From Steroidobacteraceae bacterium (GTDB lineage Bacteria > Pseudomonadota > Gammaproteobacteria > Steroidobacterales > Steroidobacteraceae), in NCBI GenBank assembly GCA_019634895.1, contig JAHCAM010000004.1, positions 1 to 64,000 of the forward strand: a DNA stretch of 64,000 nucleotides. Reading direction: 5' to 3'. Of this stretch, positions 26,115 to 34,438 are shown in pieces. Below the pieces are notes generated by a model. It did not search any database. It had not been told where the DNA came from and saw only the letters and a list, made by a program, of their open reading frames with translations. Numbering within the stretch: the stretch's first letter is position 1; each line of letters begins with the position of its first letter. The position numbers and the translations under genes are program-made.

Positions 26115-27353
26115 GTGGCCTCGGGACTTTTCGGCCAGCTTGCCACATCGCTGTTGCTCGGCCTGCTGGTCGGCCTGCAGCGCCAGCGCACGGAATCCTC
26201 CGTCGGCGGCATCCGCACGTTCCCGCTGATCGCGGCCTTCGGCACGCTCTGCGGCTGGCTCGCGGCCGAATACGGCGGGTGGATCATCGCAGCCGGCCTG
26301 GTCGCGCTTGCGGCTCTGCTGGTCGTCAGCAACTTCATGCTGGCGAAGGGCGGCGACGTGGATGCGGGCCAGACCACCGAAGTGTCGGCGCTGCTGCTGT
26401 ACGGCATCGGCGCCTACCTCGTGATCGGCGAAATGGAAGTCGCTGTGGCGCTCGGCGGCGCGATCGCGCTGCTGCTGCACTACAAGCAGCTGCTGCACGC
26501 GTTCGCGGCGAAGATCGGCGAGCGCGACGTCACCGCGATCATGCAGTTCGTGCTGGTCACGCTGGTGATCCTGCCGGTGCTGCCGGATCGCACCTTCGGG
26601 CCCTACCAGGTCCTGAACCCGTTCGAGGTCTGGCTGATGGTGGCGTTGATCGTCGGCATCGGGCTGGCCGGATACTTCGCCTACAAGGTCTTCGGCGCAC
26701 GGGCCGGCGCGGTGCTCGGCGGCCTGCTCGGCGGCCTGATTTCGAGCACGGCGACGACCGTGAGCTTCGCGCGCCGCAGCGCGGAAGCGCACGGCCACGG
26801 TGCATTCGCGGCGCTGGTGATCGTGATCGCGGCCACCACGGTCTTCGTCCGCGTGCTGACGGAGATTGCGGTCGTTGCACCCGGTCACTTCGTGGCGCTC
26901 GCGCCGCCGATCGGCGCGATGCTTGGCGCCTGCGCGCTGATCGCCGGGTGGATGTACTGGCACACGCGCGAGCACCGGGGCGAGATGCCGGAACAGGAGA
27001 ACCCGGCCGACCTGCGCACGGCGATCCTGTTCGGCCTCATGTACGCCGTCATCATCTTCGCGGTCGCCGCGACCAAGGACGAGTTCGGCGAGCGCGGGCT
27101 CTATGCGGTCGCGATCCTCTCCGGCCTCACCGACATGGATGCGATCACGCTGTCCACCTCGCAGCTCGCCAACCAGGGCCGGCTCGATGCCGGCACCGGC
27201 TGGCGGCTGATCCTGGTCGCCTCGATGGCGAACCTCGCCTTCAAGGCCGGCATGGTCGCCGTGCTGGGCAGCCGCGAGCTGCTGAGGCACGTCGGCATTC
27301 TGTTCGGGGCGGCGCTGGTCGCGGGCGGCGCAATCCTGGTCCTGTGGCCATGA
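26115..27353 (+). CDS. MgtC/SapB-like DUF4010 membrane protein
   Basis: About 412 residues from a GTG start at 26115, two bases after the TetR stop. The N-terminal part ('LLGLLVGLQRQR', 'GGIRTFPLIAAFGTL') is the MgtC/SapB-like region, and the rest is the DUF4010 domain with about eleven predicted helices. 'GLISSTATTVSFARRS' and 'LSGLTDMDAITLSTSQ' are characteristic of the family. The function may relate to ion transport or regulation; it is not established. It overlaps the GFA gene by one base. Confidence 0.85.
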   Translation: MASGLFGQLATSLLLGLLVGLQRQRTESSVGGIRTFPLIAAFGTLCGWLAAEYGGWIIAAGLVALAALLVVSNFMLAKGGDVDAGQTTEVSALLLYGIGAYLVIGEMEVAVALGGAIALLLHYKQLLHAFAAKIGERDVTAIMQFVLVTLVILPVLPDRTFGPYQVLNPFEVWLMVALIVGIGLAGYFAYKVFGARAGAVLGGLLGGLISSTATTVSFARRSAEAHGHGAFAALVIVIAATTVFVRVLTEIAVVAPGHFVALAPPIGAMLGACALIAGWMYWHTREHRGEMPEQENPADLRTAILFGLMYAVIIFAVAATKDEFGERGLYAVAILSGLTDMDAITLSTSQLANQGRLDAGTGWRLILVASMANLAFKAGMVAVLGSRELLRHVGILFGAALVAGGAILVLWP

Positions 27354-27793
27354 TGAAAGGCAGTTGCCTCTGCGGCGACGTAAGGTTCGAGGTCGAGGGG
27401 CCGTTCCCGTGGCTCTACCAGTGTCATTGCTCGCTATGCCGCAAGCAGGGCGGCTCGGTCTCCAATACCGGCCTGATCGTCGCGGCCGACAGGTTCCGCT
27501 GGCTGGCCGGGGAGGGCCTGGTCGGCAAGTGGCAGCGCTCGACGGGCTTCCGCTCCCATTTCTGCACGCGCTGCGGCGCGCCCGTGCCCAATCCCCTGCG
27601 CGACACGGCCTACGTCTGGGTGCCGAGCGGATTGCTCGATGGTGACGGCCCGCTCGAGATCGGCGCGCAGCTCTACGTTGGGTCGAAGGCGTCCTGGTCG
27701 AAGCTGCCGGAAGGCGTGCGGCAATTCGAGGCGGCGCCCGCGCTGCAGGAACTGATCGCCACGCTACACGCCAAGCGCGCACTGCGGGGCTGA
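27353..27793 (+). CDS. GFA-family (Mss4-like fold) zinc protein
   Basis: The 146-residue protein has the zinc ligands of the family: 'CLCGDV' at the N terminus, 'CHCSLCRK' (about residues 24-31) and 'CTRCGAP' (about residues 72-78). Families of this kind include S-(hydroxymethyl)glutathione synthase-like proteins, but many members have no known activity. The ATG at 27353 overlaps the stop of the DUF4010 gene, and a second ATG lies one codon upstream. It starts a short operon with hemG. Confidence 0.86.
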   Translation: MKGSCLCGDVRFEVEGPFPWLYQCHCSLCRKQGGSVSNTGLIVAADRFRWLAGEGLVGKWQRSTGFRSHFCTRCGAPVPNPLRDTAYVWVPSGLLDGDGPLEIGAQLYVGSKASWSKLPEGVRQFEAAPALQELIATLHAKRALRG

Positions 27794-27804
27794 GGCCGGC
27801 TTCC

Positions 27805-28365
27805 GTGGCGAACATCCTGCTCGCCTGTTCCAGCGTCTACGGCTACACGCGCCGTATCTGCGAGTTCGTGAAGGCGGAACTGGAGGGGAGGGGGCACCGC
27901 GCCGACGTCGTGGACCTGGCCGACGCAGGCCGGGACCTCGGGCGCTACGACGTCATCGTCATCGGCGCGAGCATCCGCCACGGCAAGCACCGGCCAGCGG
28001 TGTCTGATTTCATCTGCGAGCACCGCGCGCTGCTCACGGCCAGGCCGGGCGCCTTCTTCTCCGTGAACCTCGTGGCGCGCAAGCCCGACAAGAACACGCC
28101 GCAGACGAATCCCTACGTGCGCAAGTTCCTGCGGCGGATTCCATGGCAGCCGCGGCTGGTCGGTGTATTCGCCGGCAACGTGGACTACCCGCGCTATGAT
28201 GCCTTCGACCGCACGATCATCCGGCTGATCATGTGGCTGACGAACGGGCCGACGGACCCGCAGGCCAGGATCGAATTCACCGACTGGACCGAAGTCCGGC
28301 GTTACGCGGAAAGGATCGCGGCGCTGGCGCGCGGCCAGGCTGCTGCACAGGGAGACTCAAGATGA
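27805..28365 (+). CDS. hemG: Menaquinone-dependent protoporphyrinogen IX dehydrogenase (HemG type)
   Basis: The 186-residue protein is flavodoxin-like and closely resembles E. coli HemG: 'VIVIGASIRHGKH', 'FFSVNLVARKPDKNTPQTNP' and 'YVRKFLRRIPWQP' are near-identical blocks, and 'GNVDYPRYDAFDR' follows. HemG oxidises protoporphyrinogen IX in heme synthesis and passes electrons to quinone, linking heme supply to the respiratory chain. The start is a GTG 11 bases after the GFA stop. Its stop overlaps the ATG of the cupin gene (ATGA), so they are co-translated. The long insertion loop that distinguishes HemG from flavodoxins is present. Confidence 0.92.
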   Translation: MANILLACSSVYGYTRRICEFVKAELEGRGHRADVVDLADAGRDLGRYDVIVIGASIRHGKHRPAVSDFICEHRALLTARPGAFFSVNLVARKPDKNTPQTNPYVRKFLRRIPWQPRLVGVFAGNVDYPRYDAFDRTIIRLIMWLTNGPTDPQARIEFTDWTEVRRYAERIAALARGQAAAQGDSR

Positions 28366-28841
28366 ATGCATTGGCATCCGAAGTTGCCGGCGCGCCGCTG
28401 TCGCTGCACCGCGCCGAGGATGAACTGCCGTTCGTGCCGTACCAGGAAGGCGTCGTGTTCCAGTTGCTCCAGGTCGACCTCGGGGCCGGGCTCTGGGTCA
28501 TCCGGGTCCGGTTCGAACCGGGGGTGACGATCCAGCGGCACCGCCACACCGGCGAGGTGCTTGCATTCACCCTGGGTGGCGCCTGGCGCTACCTCGAGTA
28601 TCCGGACGTCAATGCGGCGGGCTCGTACCTGTACGAGCCGGCGGGTGCGATCCACACGCTGCACGTGCCCGCGACCAACAAGGAAGTGACCGACGTGTGG
28701 TTCGCGATTCGCGGCGCGAACCTGAATCTCGATGCGGATGGAAAGGTGGAAGCGGTCCTGGACGCGGCGACGGTGCTGGAGATCTATCGCGGGCAGTGCC
28801 GCGAACGCGGGCTGGCGGCGCCACGCGTCATCGGCGCCTGA
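28362..28841 (+). CDS. Cupin-domain protein (2,4'-dihydroxyacetophenone dioxygenase-like)
   Basis: The 159-residue protein has a cupin core: 'FEPGVTIQRHRHTGEVLAFT' carries the His residues of motif 1, and 'GAIHTLHVP' the His of motif 2. The N-terminal 'ELPFVPYQEGVVFQLLQVD' resembles the acetophenone dioxygenase-like cupins. It is likely a mononuclear metal enzyme or binding protein. It overlaps hemG by four bases, though the metabolic link is unclear. Confidence 0.84.
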   Translation: MNALASEVAGAPLSLHRAEDELPFVPYQEGVVFQLLQVDLGAGLWVIRVRFEPGVTIQRHRHTGEVLAFTLGGAWRYLEYPDVNAAGSYLYEPAGAIHTLHVPATNKEVTDVWFAIRGANLNLDADGKVEAVLDAATVLEIYRGQCRERGLAAPRVIGA

Positions 28842-29002
28842 TTTCAGCCGGCGGAACAGTGCTGTAGTGGGCTAGATCAGCTGGCATCGGCCGGTGATCC
28901 ATGGGTTCGCATAATGTATATTATGGTAAATACTGGATATGCCATCGGGGCGCAACTGGCCCTCGCGGTCCGTTTGCCCTTCCCCTGCGGCCGGCTGCGT
29001 GC

Positions 29003-30988
29003 TCAGGGCCTCAGGTGCGTCGCGAGGAATCCCTCTATGGCCTGGAGCATCTTGAGGCGCGAGTCACTGGTCGACAGCCAGTGATCCTCCCCGGCCAGTT
29101 CGACGAGCTGGCTCTTCCCGCTCGCCTGGTCCATCAGTCGCTTGAAGTTCTGGGACTGTGAAAATGGGACCACCGTGTCGTTGCGGGCATGAATCAGCAG
29201 GACCGGCGCCTGGATCGTGTCGGCGGACCTTGCCGGCGAGAACCTGGTGATGTCCTCGTCGTTCGGGTTGCCGACGTAGTCGCGCCAATAGCGCGTGGCG
29301 TCGGAGTCCGGGCCGTACTGGCGCTGGAGGAAACCGAACATGTTGGGCAGGTCGGAGATGCCGTTGATGCTGACGGCGCAGGCATAGAGCTCGGGGGTGA
29401 ATGCGGCGCCGGCGAGTGCGGCGTAGCCGCCGTAGCTGGCGCCCAGGATGCAGATGCGTTTCGGGTCCGCCAGGCCCTTGTCGATCATGTGCTTCACGCC
29501 GTCGGTGATGTCGTCCTGCATCCCGCGGCCCCACTGGCGATCTCCGGCGCGGCTGAGCGCCGCGCTGAATCCCGATGACCCGCGAAACTGAGGCTGCAGC
29601 ACCAGGTAGCCGCGTGTGGCGAGGAACTGCGCGAGATAGTCGAAGCCGGTGTCGTCGCGGGCGGATGGCCCGCCGTGGGGAAGCACCACGAGCGGCAGGC
29701 TCCTGGGTTCGCGTCCCGGGGGCGTCGTGACGTAGGCCGGGATCGCAATGCCGTCGCGTGCCGGGTACTGGATCGCCTCCATCTCGCCCAGCGCCACATC
29801 GGCGAGCGCGGGATAGGTTTCGCCGATGGTATCCGCCGTGCCGCGGTTCATGTCCACGAGGTAGTAGACCGGCGGATTCGACGCGTACTCGGTGCGCACC
29901 AATACCCGTTTGTAGTCTTCGGAGCGATCGAATACCTGCGTCCGCAGGCTGGGGAAGGCGCGAGCGATTGCCTTGTGCAGGGCCAGCATCCGCGGATCGA
30001 TCCACTCGATGCTCTGCTCGAGTCCGCCGATCTGGTAGCCGGCCGGCGCGCCGGTGAATCGGTCGTCCACCGTATGCATGACGTCGTGCTCGGGATGCTC
30101 GTAGGCCACGCTGATCGGGCCGCCATCCACCGGAATGCTCCAGACCCGGGTCCTGTCGCCGCCCCGGTCGCTGGTCGCGAAAATCGTCGCGCCGTCGGCC
30201 GACATCGCCTGCAGCCGGAATTCGATGTCGCCGCGCGACTCGTAGATTTTCTTCCAGCTGCGGCCCTGCCTGGCCAGGATCGTGAACTCGCGGTTCTCCG
30301 GGTTCCATTCACTGCGCGCGGCCGGCGTTCCGTCTGCGAGCGTGAGCCACTGCCGCGTGTATGGCGAGCCGCTCTCGACCTTCCTGCCCCGGCCGGTGCG
30401 CGTGTTCACTTCGAACAGCGAATGCACCCAGCCCTGGTCCTTGCGTCCGGCCGACATGCGCGTGTCGGTCATGATGCGCACTGCGGTCACTTCGAAATCG
30501 AAAGAGGACATCTGGATCGTCTCGGCCTTGCCGACATGCAGCCTGACGATGCTGGCGCCGCTGACCGACTGCTTCTCAGGGTCGCCGAGCAGCAGCGAGC
30601 GCACCGGCCCGCCGTCTGCATCGACCGCGAGCGTCCGCGAGAACTCGTATTCCCGCTCGGCCACGGTGGACTCGAACACCTTGCGCCGGGTGGTGATGGT
30701 GATGAGCAGCGTCCTGTTGTCCGCCCAATCCAGGCCGCGGACGGTGTAGTCACCGATGCTGAGCTGGCGCAGATCGCGGCCGGTTGCGAGATCGAAGATG
30801 GTGATCACCGGCTTGCCGCCCGGGTCGTTGGTCCAGGCCAGTTTCTGGCCATCCGGGGTCAGGCAAACCATCGCCAGCTGCGGCAGCGAAGCGAATGCGG
30901 ACGCGGGTGGGGGCGAGCCGGCCCCGGTCGCGTCCGGGGCCGCCCAGGCGAGTCCCGCAGCCAAAATCAATGCCGGCCCGTTCTTCAT
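29003..30988 (-). CDS. S9-family (prolyl oligopeptidase) serine peptidase, secreted
   Basis: The 661-residue protein has a signal peptide (cleavage near 'DATGAGS', residue 24). Residues about 30-400 form a beta-propeller, and the C-terminal third is the catalytic alpha/beta hydrolase. 'ILGASYGGYAAL' contains the nucleophile Ser, 'HARNDTVVPFSQ' the Asp, and 'AGEDHWLST' the His. It should cut short peptides in the periplasm. The gene is two bases after the TetR gene, which likely regulates it. Confidence 0.93.
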   Translation of the reverse strand: MKNGPALILAAGLAWAAPDATGAGSPPPASAFASLPQLAMVCLTPDGQKLAWTNDPGGKPVITIFDLATGRDLRQLSIGDYTVRGLDWADNRTLLITITTRRKVFESTVAEREYEFSRTLAVDADGGPVRSLLLGDPEKQSVSGASIVRLHVGKAETIQMSSFDFEVTAVRIMTDTRMSAGRKDQGWVHSLFEVNTRTGRGRKVESGSPYTRQWLTLADGTPAARSEWNPENREFTILARQGRSWKKIYESRGDIEFRLQAMSADGATIFATSDRGGDRTRVWSIPVDGGPISVAYEHPEHDVMHTVDDRFTGAPAGYQIGGLEQSIEWIDPRMLALHKAIARAFPSLRTQVFDRSEDYKRVLVRTEYASNPPVYYLVDMNRGTADTIGETYPALADVALGEMEAIQYPARDGIAIPAYVTTPPGREPRSLPLVVLPHGGPSARDDTGFDYLAQFLATRGYLVLQPQFRGSSGFSAALSRAGDRQWGRGMQDDITDGVKHMIDKGLADPKRICILGASYGGYAALAGAAFTPELYACAVSINGISDLPNMFGFLQRQYGPDSDATRYWRDYVGNPNDEDITRFSPARSADTIQAPVLLIHARNDTVVPFSQSQNFKRLMDQASGKSQLVELAGEDHWLSTSDSRLKMLQAIEGFLATHLRP

Positions 30989-30989
30989 G

Positions 30990-31661
30990 TCATCCGCCCT
31001 CCTCCCGCGACAGATACTCCTGCGCCAGGCGCTCCAGGTGCAGCCGCCCTTCCGGCTTCAGGAACGGCGCCACCAGCATCAGCACCTGATACACGCCGCG
31101 CGCCATGCCGGCGCCGGCGACATCGCGGCGCGGGTGGCGGGCCGACTCGAACGACAGCCAGTAGAGCGCGACAACCGCGATATTGTTGCTGAGCGCGTCG
31201 ATCTCGACGCCGGTGGCGACCAGCTGGTCGCGCTCGGCGAGCCCCAGGCAGATGCCGCGCGCGGCCTGGACCGAGCGTTCGAACACGGTCGCGAGCCGGG
31301 TCCCGGCGCGGCGATCGCGCGCCATGATCCCGGACAGGTCGCGGAACAGGAACCGGTAGCGCCACAACGCCTCGAGGATCAGGTGCAGCAGGAACCAGAC
31401 GTCCTCGACGTTGTCGGCGCGCCAGCCTGCGGGCGGCAGCAGCGCGTCGAGTTCGGCGACGAACTGCTCCAGCAGCGCGGCGGACAGCTCATCCTTCCTG
31501 CGGAAGTGATAGTGCAGGTTGCCGGCGCTGATGCCGAGTTCGGCGGCGATCAGCGAGGTCGAGACGTTCGGCTCGCCCTGCTCGTTATAGAGCGCAAGCG
31601 TGACGTCGAGGATGCGTTGGCGGGTGCGGCGTCCGGGGGCGGACTTGGGGTTTTGCGGCAT
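30990..31661 (-). CDS. TetR-family transcriptional regulator
   Basis: About 223 residues from the ATG at 31661; the longer reading to 31709 would run across a palindrome. The HTH is clear: 'RRTRQRILDVTLALYNEQGE', 'IAAELGISAGNLHYHFRRKD'. The C-terminal domain resembles PhaD-like TetR regulators that sit next to PHA genes. The phasin gene lies 52 bases upstream on the same strand, and a 37-base imperfect palindrome precedes the start by two bases, so autoregulation is likely. The S9 peptidase follows. Confidence 0.86.
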   Translation of the reverse strand: MPQNPKSAPGRRTRQRILDVTLALYNEQGEPNVSTSLIAAELGISAGNLHYHFRRKDELSAALLEQFVAELDALLPPAGWRADNVEDVWFLLHLILEALWRYRFLFRDLSGIMARDRRAGTRLATVFERSVQAARGICLGLAERDQLVATGVEIDALSNNIAVVALYWLSFESARHPRRDVAGAGMARGVYQVLMLVAPFLKPEGRLHLERLAQEYLSREEGG

Positions 31662-31663
31662 GG

Positions 31664-31700
31664 CGCTGGTGCACGATGGGTGGCCCCATCGTACACCAGC
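31664..31700. promoter_or_regulatory. Near-perfect 37-base palindrome at the TetR gene start (probable operator)
   Basis: The 17-base arms (31664-31680 and 31684-31700) match at 16 of 17 positions around a 3-base spacer; the core is ACGATGGG-TGG-CCCATCGT. It lies between the phasin stop and the regulator ATG, and no T-run follows on the minus strand, so an intrinsic terminator is less likely. A TetR autoregulatory operator or a leader hairpin controlling initiation is the simplest reading. Confidence 0.6.
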
Positions 31701-31713
31701 GACCTGCACTCAC

Positions 31714-32118
31714 TCAGGCGGCGCGGCGCGTGCTGCGGCGCGGCGACTTGCGGGCCTGGACGCGCGCGGCCAGCGCATCCACGCGGCGCGACAGCGCGTT
31801 CACGTCCTTCGCGGTCGGCAGGCCGATGCGGTGGATCACGCGGCTGACGCCCTGCTGCAGCGCCTGCTCGATCGTCGACAGGCGCTCGTCGGCCGCGCCG
31901 GCGAGGTCCTCGACCACGCCCTCGGCCTTGTTGCGGCCGCGAGCCGTGGCCCTCTGGCCCTGCTCCAGGGCGGCGCCGAAGACCTTGACGGCCTCGTGGC
32001 GCGTGACGTCGAAGGCGCTGCGGTGCGCGTTCCAGATCGTGCGGGCAGACCGGCGTGCGGCCTTGCCGAGATCCGTCCGGGCCACGTTGCCCAGGAACTC
32101 GTTGATGTTCTCGATCAT
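31714..32118 (-). CDS. Phasin-type polyhydroxyalkanoate granule protein
   Basis: About 134 residues from the ATG at 32118; in-frame codons upstream run through the promoter. The sequence is alanine- and arginine-rich and largely helical ('TDLGKAARRSARTIWNAHRS', 'RVIHRIGLPTAKDVNALSRR'); the C-terminal segment is the phasin leucine-zipper-like region. Phasins coat polyhydroxyalkanoate granules in the cytoplasm. No phaC is present in this window. An 18-base dyad lies 57 bases upstream of the start. Confidence 0.75.
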   Translation of the reverse strand: MIENINEFLGNVARTDLGKAARRSARTIWNAHRSAFDVTRHEAVKVFGAALEQGQRATARGRNKAEGVVEDLAGAADERLSTIEQALQQGVSRVIHRIGLPTAKDVNALSRRVDALAARVQARKSPRRSTRRAA

Positions 32119-32174
32119 GGCGGACTCCTTGCGAATGTCGGTCATCCCGATGGCGGCCAGTATCCGCACCGGCC

Positions 32175-32192
32175 CTAGGGAGTGCACCCTAG
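32175..32192. promoter_or_regulatory. 18-base dyad upstream of the phasin gene
   Basis: CTAGGG (32175-32180) and CCCTAG (32187-32192) are exact complements around AGTGCA. It lies 57 bases upstream of the phasin ATG, in the gap before the aldo/keto reductase stop, so it may be an operator for the phasin promoter. The GTGCAC core also occurs in the palindrome at 31664-31700; a shared regulator is possible but unproven. Confidence 0.35.
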
Positions 32193-32204
32193 CCGCAAGG
32201 GTCC

Positions 32205-33110
32205 TCAGAGAGCCCCGAACCAGCGTGAAATCGCGGCTCTCTGGGCCGCAGTGGGCACCGCGCCGGAGGCGCCCTCGAGGTTCTCGGCGGCATGGCGGGG
32301 ATTGCGCGTGCCGGTCAGGATCACGGTGACGGCGGGATCCGCCAGCACCCACTTGATGAAGAGCTGGGCCGCCGTCCGGCAGCCGAGTTCCATGGCGACC
32401 GGCGGCAGCGCCTTGCCGGCGGCCCGGTCGATCATCGCTCCCTTGGTGAACGGGCGGTTGACCAGAACCGCCACGCCCAGGTCGCGTGCCGCAGGCAACA
32501 GCCGCCCGCCCGCCTCGGGCTCCGCCAGCGAATAGTTGATCTGCAGGAAATCCGGCTTCTCGCGCCGGATCACGCGCTCGAGCTCCGCATGCGCGCTCGC
32601 GAGGTAGTGCGTGACGCCGACGTAGCGCACGCTGCCCTCCTCCTTCGCGGCACGCAGCGTGGCCAGGTGGGCATCGAGGTCGAGCAGGTTGTGCACCTGC
32701 ACGAGGTCGAGCGTCCTCACACGCAGCAGGCGGCGCGAGTCCGCCAGCTGCTGCAGGCCGGCCGCAGCGCCGCGGGTCCAGATCTTGGTCGCGAGGAACG
32801 CCGGAAGCCGCGGGCGCAGGCGGGCGAGGATGTCGCCAACGCGTTCCTCCGCCCGTGCGTACATCGGCGAGGTGTCGATCAGCCGGCCGCCGGAACCGAG
32901 AAAGCTGCGGACCGCGGCCTCGGCCGCATCGAATTCCGCGCCGGCGGCCGGCACGTCGAGCACCTGCCAGGTGCCGAGGCCGATGACAGGCAGGCGTTCG
33001 CCGGTGGCGGGGATCGCGCGCATCGGCGGCTCAGCCGCCCGTCCCTGCCGCGGCGCCGCGACCAGGGCGCCGATCAGCGCCAGGGCCCTGCGGCGGGTCA
33101 GGCTGACCAT
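32205..33110 (-). CDS. Aldo/keto reductase with Tat-like leader
   Basis: The 301-residue protein begins with a twin-arginine-like leader ('SLTRRRALALIGALVAAP'), suggesting export. The AKR barrel follows: 'PVIGLGTWQV', 'LIDTSPMYARAEERVG' (catalytic Asp and Tyr), 'ATKIW' (Lys), and 'YVGVTHYL' (His replaced or shifted within this region). It probably reduces carbonyl compounds; a periplasmic AKR would need NADPH binding outside the usual cytoplasm, so its localisation deserves caution. It stands alone between the phasin and the transporter. Confidence 0.83.
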   Translation of the reverse strand: MVSLTRRRALALIGALVAAPRQGRAAEPPMRAIPATGERLPVIGLGTWQVLDVPAAGAEFDAAEAAVRSFLGSGGRLIDTSPMYARAEERVGDILARLRPRLPAFLATKIWTRGAAAGLQQLADSRRLLRVRTLDLVQVHNLLDLDAHLATLRAAKEEGSVRYVGVTHYLASAHAELERVIRREKPDFLQINYSLAEPEAGGRLLPAARDLGVAVLVNRPFTKGAMIDRAAGKALPPVAMELGCRTAAQLFIKWVLADPAVTVILTGTRNPRHAAENLEGASGAVPTAAQRAAISRWFGAL

Positions 33111-33132
33111 GTGTCATCTGACCACATCGCGC

Positions 33133-34434
33133 TCAGGAGGTGCCCGCGCCGCGCCGCTCGAACGACCGGCCGAGTCCGAAGGAGATGACTCCGGCTGCCA
33201 CCATCGCTGCACCGCACAGTGTGGCGAAGCCAAGCAGTCCGAAGCCCAGGGACTGCAGCAGGACGTGCAGCCAGATGCCGACCCAGTCGCTGCCGCGCTG
33301 CATCACCGTATCGATGAAGTTCTTGGCCTTGTACTTCGTCTCGGCATCCACGATCGTGAACAGCACCTCGCGGCTCGGCTTGGCGATCCCGAATTCGCCG
33401 GCGCGGCGCAGGACCTGGCCGGCGGCGAGTACGGTGAGGAGCGGCATCGCAGCGACGAATGCCACCGGCAAGGCGATGAACGTGAGCAGCGCGACAATCG
33501 GTATGGTGACCAGCGCTCCGCTCAGGTTCACGGCGCGGATCAGCCAGGAGACGACGATTCCCTGGAACACCCACGCCAGGATGTTGACCGCCATGTCGAG
33601 CCGGGCGAAGAACTGGGTGCGACTGGCCGCATCCGGGTAGGCATCGCCCACGAGCCGGAGCAGTTCGTTGTACATGAACAGTCCGGTAATCGAGCCGATC
33701 GAGACGATGACGAAGATCCCGAGCAGGTACGGAGAGCGCGCCACCAGCAGCAGGCCGGCCATCACGCGGCCGCCGATACGGGACTCCGGGTCCTCCGGCG
33801 GCAGCACGAAATGGCCGTGTCGCGCCTCGGCCCAGGCCGCGAGGCCGCGAATGCATGGCAGCGTGCCGAGCAGCAGCAGCATCGCGAGGCCGACGACGGC
33901 ATCGATGCCCAGCGCCGGCACGATGTCCTGCGTGATGAACGAGCCGACGATCGCGCCGCTGCCGCCTCCGGCCGAGATCGGCCCGAACAGGCGCTTCGCT
34001 TCCTCGTCCCGGAACACGTCCGCCATGAAGCTCCAGAACACCGAGACGACGAAATAGTTGAAGACCGACAGCCAGATGAAGAATGCCGCTGCGAGCCAGA
34101 AAGTGTCGGGTATCACCCTGAACAGCAGATAGAACACCAGCAGGTTCGAGGCAAAGAAGCCGTAGGTGACCGGCAGCAGCAGCTGCTTGCGCACGCGCGA
34201 AACCAGCGCGCCGAACAGGGGCATCAGCACCAGCATCGAGACGAAAGTGCCGGTGAACAGCCAGCGCAGGTTCTGCAGGCCGGCGCCGATGGCCATGGCG
34301 TCGCGCACCGGCCGCAGCAGGTAGTACGCGCACAACAGCATGAAGAAGTAGAGGAAGGCGAGTCCGACGGCGCGTTCTTCCCCGGCTTTCGCGCGCAGGA
34401 CGTTTCGCATCAGCCAGTCGAGCGATTGCAGCAT
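33133..34434 (-). CDS. MFS / NTP-NTP exchanger-like transporter
   Basis: About 433 residues from the ATG at 34434, with around twelve membrane helices. The first segment 'LYFFMLLCAYYLLRPVRDA' and 'SVFNYFVVSVFWSFMADVF' are typical of the MFS group related to nucleotide (NTT/Npt) exchangers. The C-terminal half ends in 'GFATLCGAAMVAAGVISFGL'. Substrate cannot be predicted; it need not be nucleotides. The start lies five bases after the MaoC stop. Confidence 0.8.
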   Translation of the reverse strand: MLQSLDWLMRNVLRAKAGEERAVGLAFLYFFMLLCAYYLLRPVRDAMAIGAGLQNLRWLFTGTFVSMLVLMPLFGALVSRVRKQLLLPVTYGFFASNLLVFYLLFRVIPDTFWLAAAFFIWLSVFNYFVVSVFWSFMADVFRDEEAKRLFGPISAGGGSGAIVGSFITQDIVPALGIDAVVGLAMLLLLGTLPCIRGLAAWAEARHGHFVLPPEDPESRIGGRVMAGLLLVARSPYLLGIFVIVSIGSITGLFMYNELLRLVGDAYPDAASRTQFFARLDMAVNILAWVFQGIVVSWLIRAVNLSGALVTIPIVALLTFIALPVAFVAAMPLLTVLAAGQVLRRAGEFGIAKPSREVLFTIVDAETKYKAKNFIDTVMQRGSDWVGIWLHVLLQSLGFGLLGFATLCGAAMVAAGVISFGLGRSFERRGAGTS

Positions 34435-34438
34435 GGCT

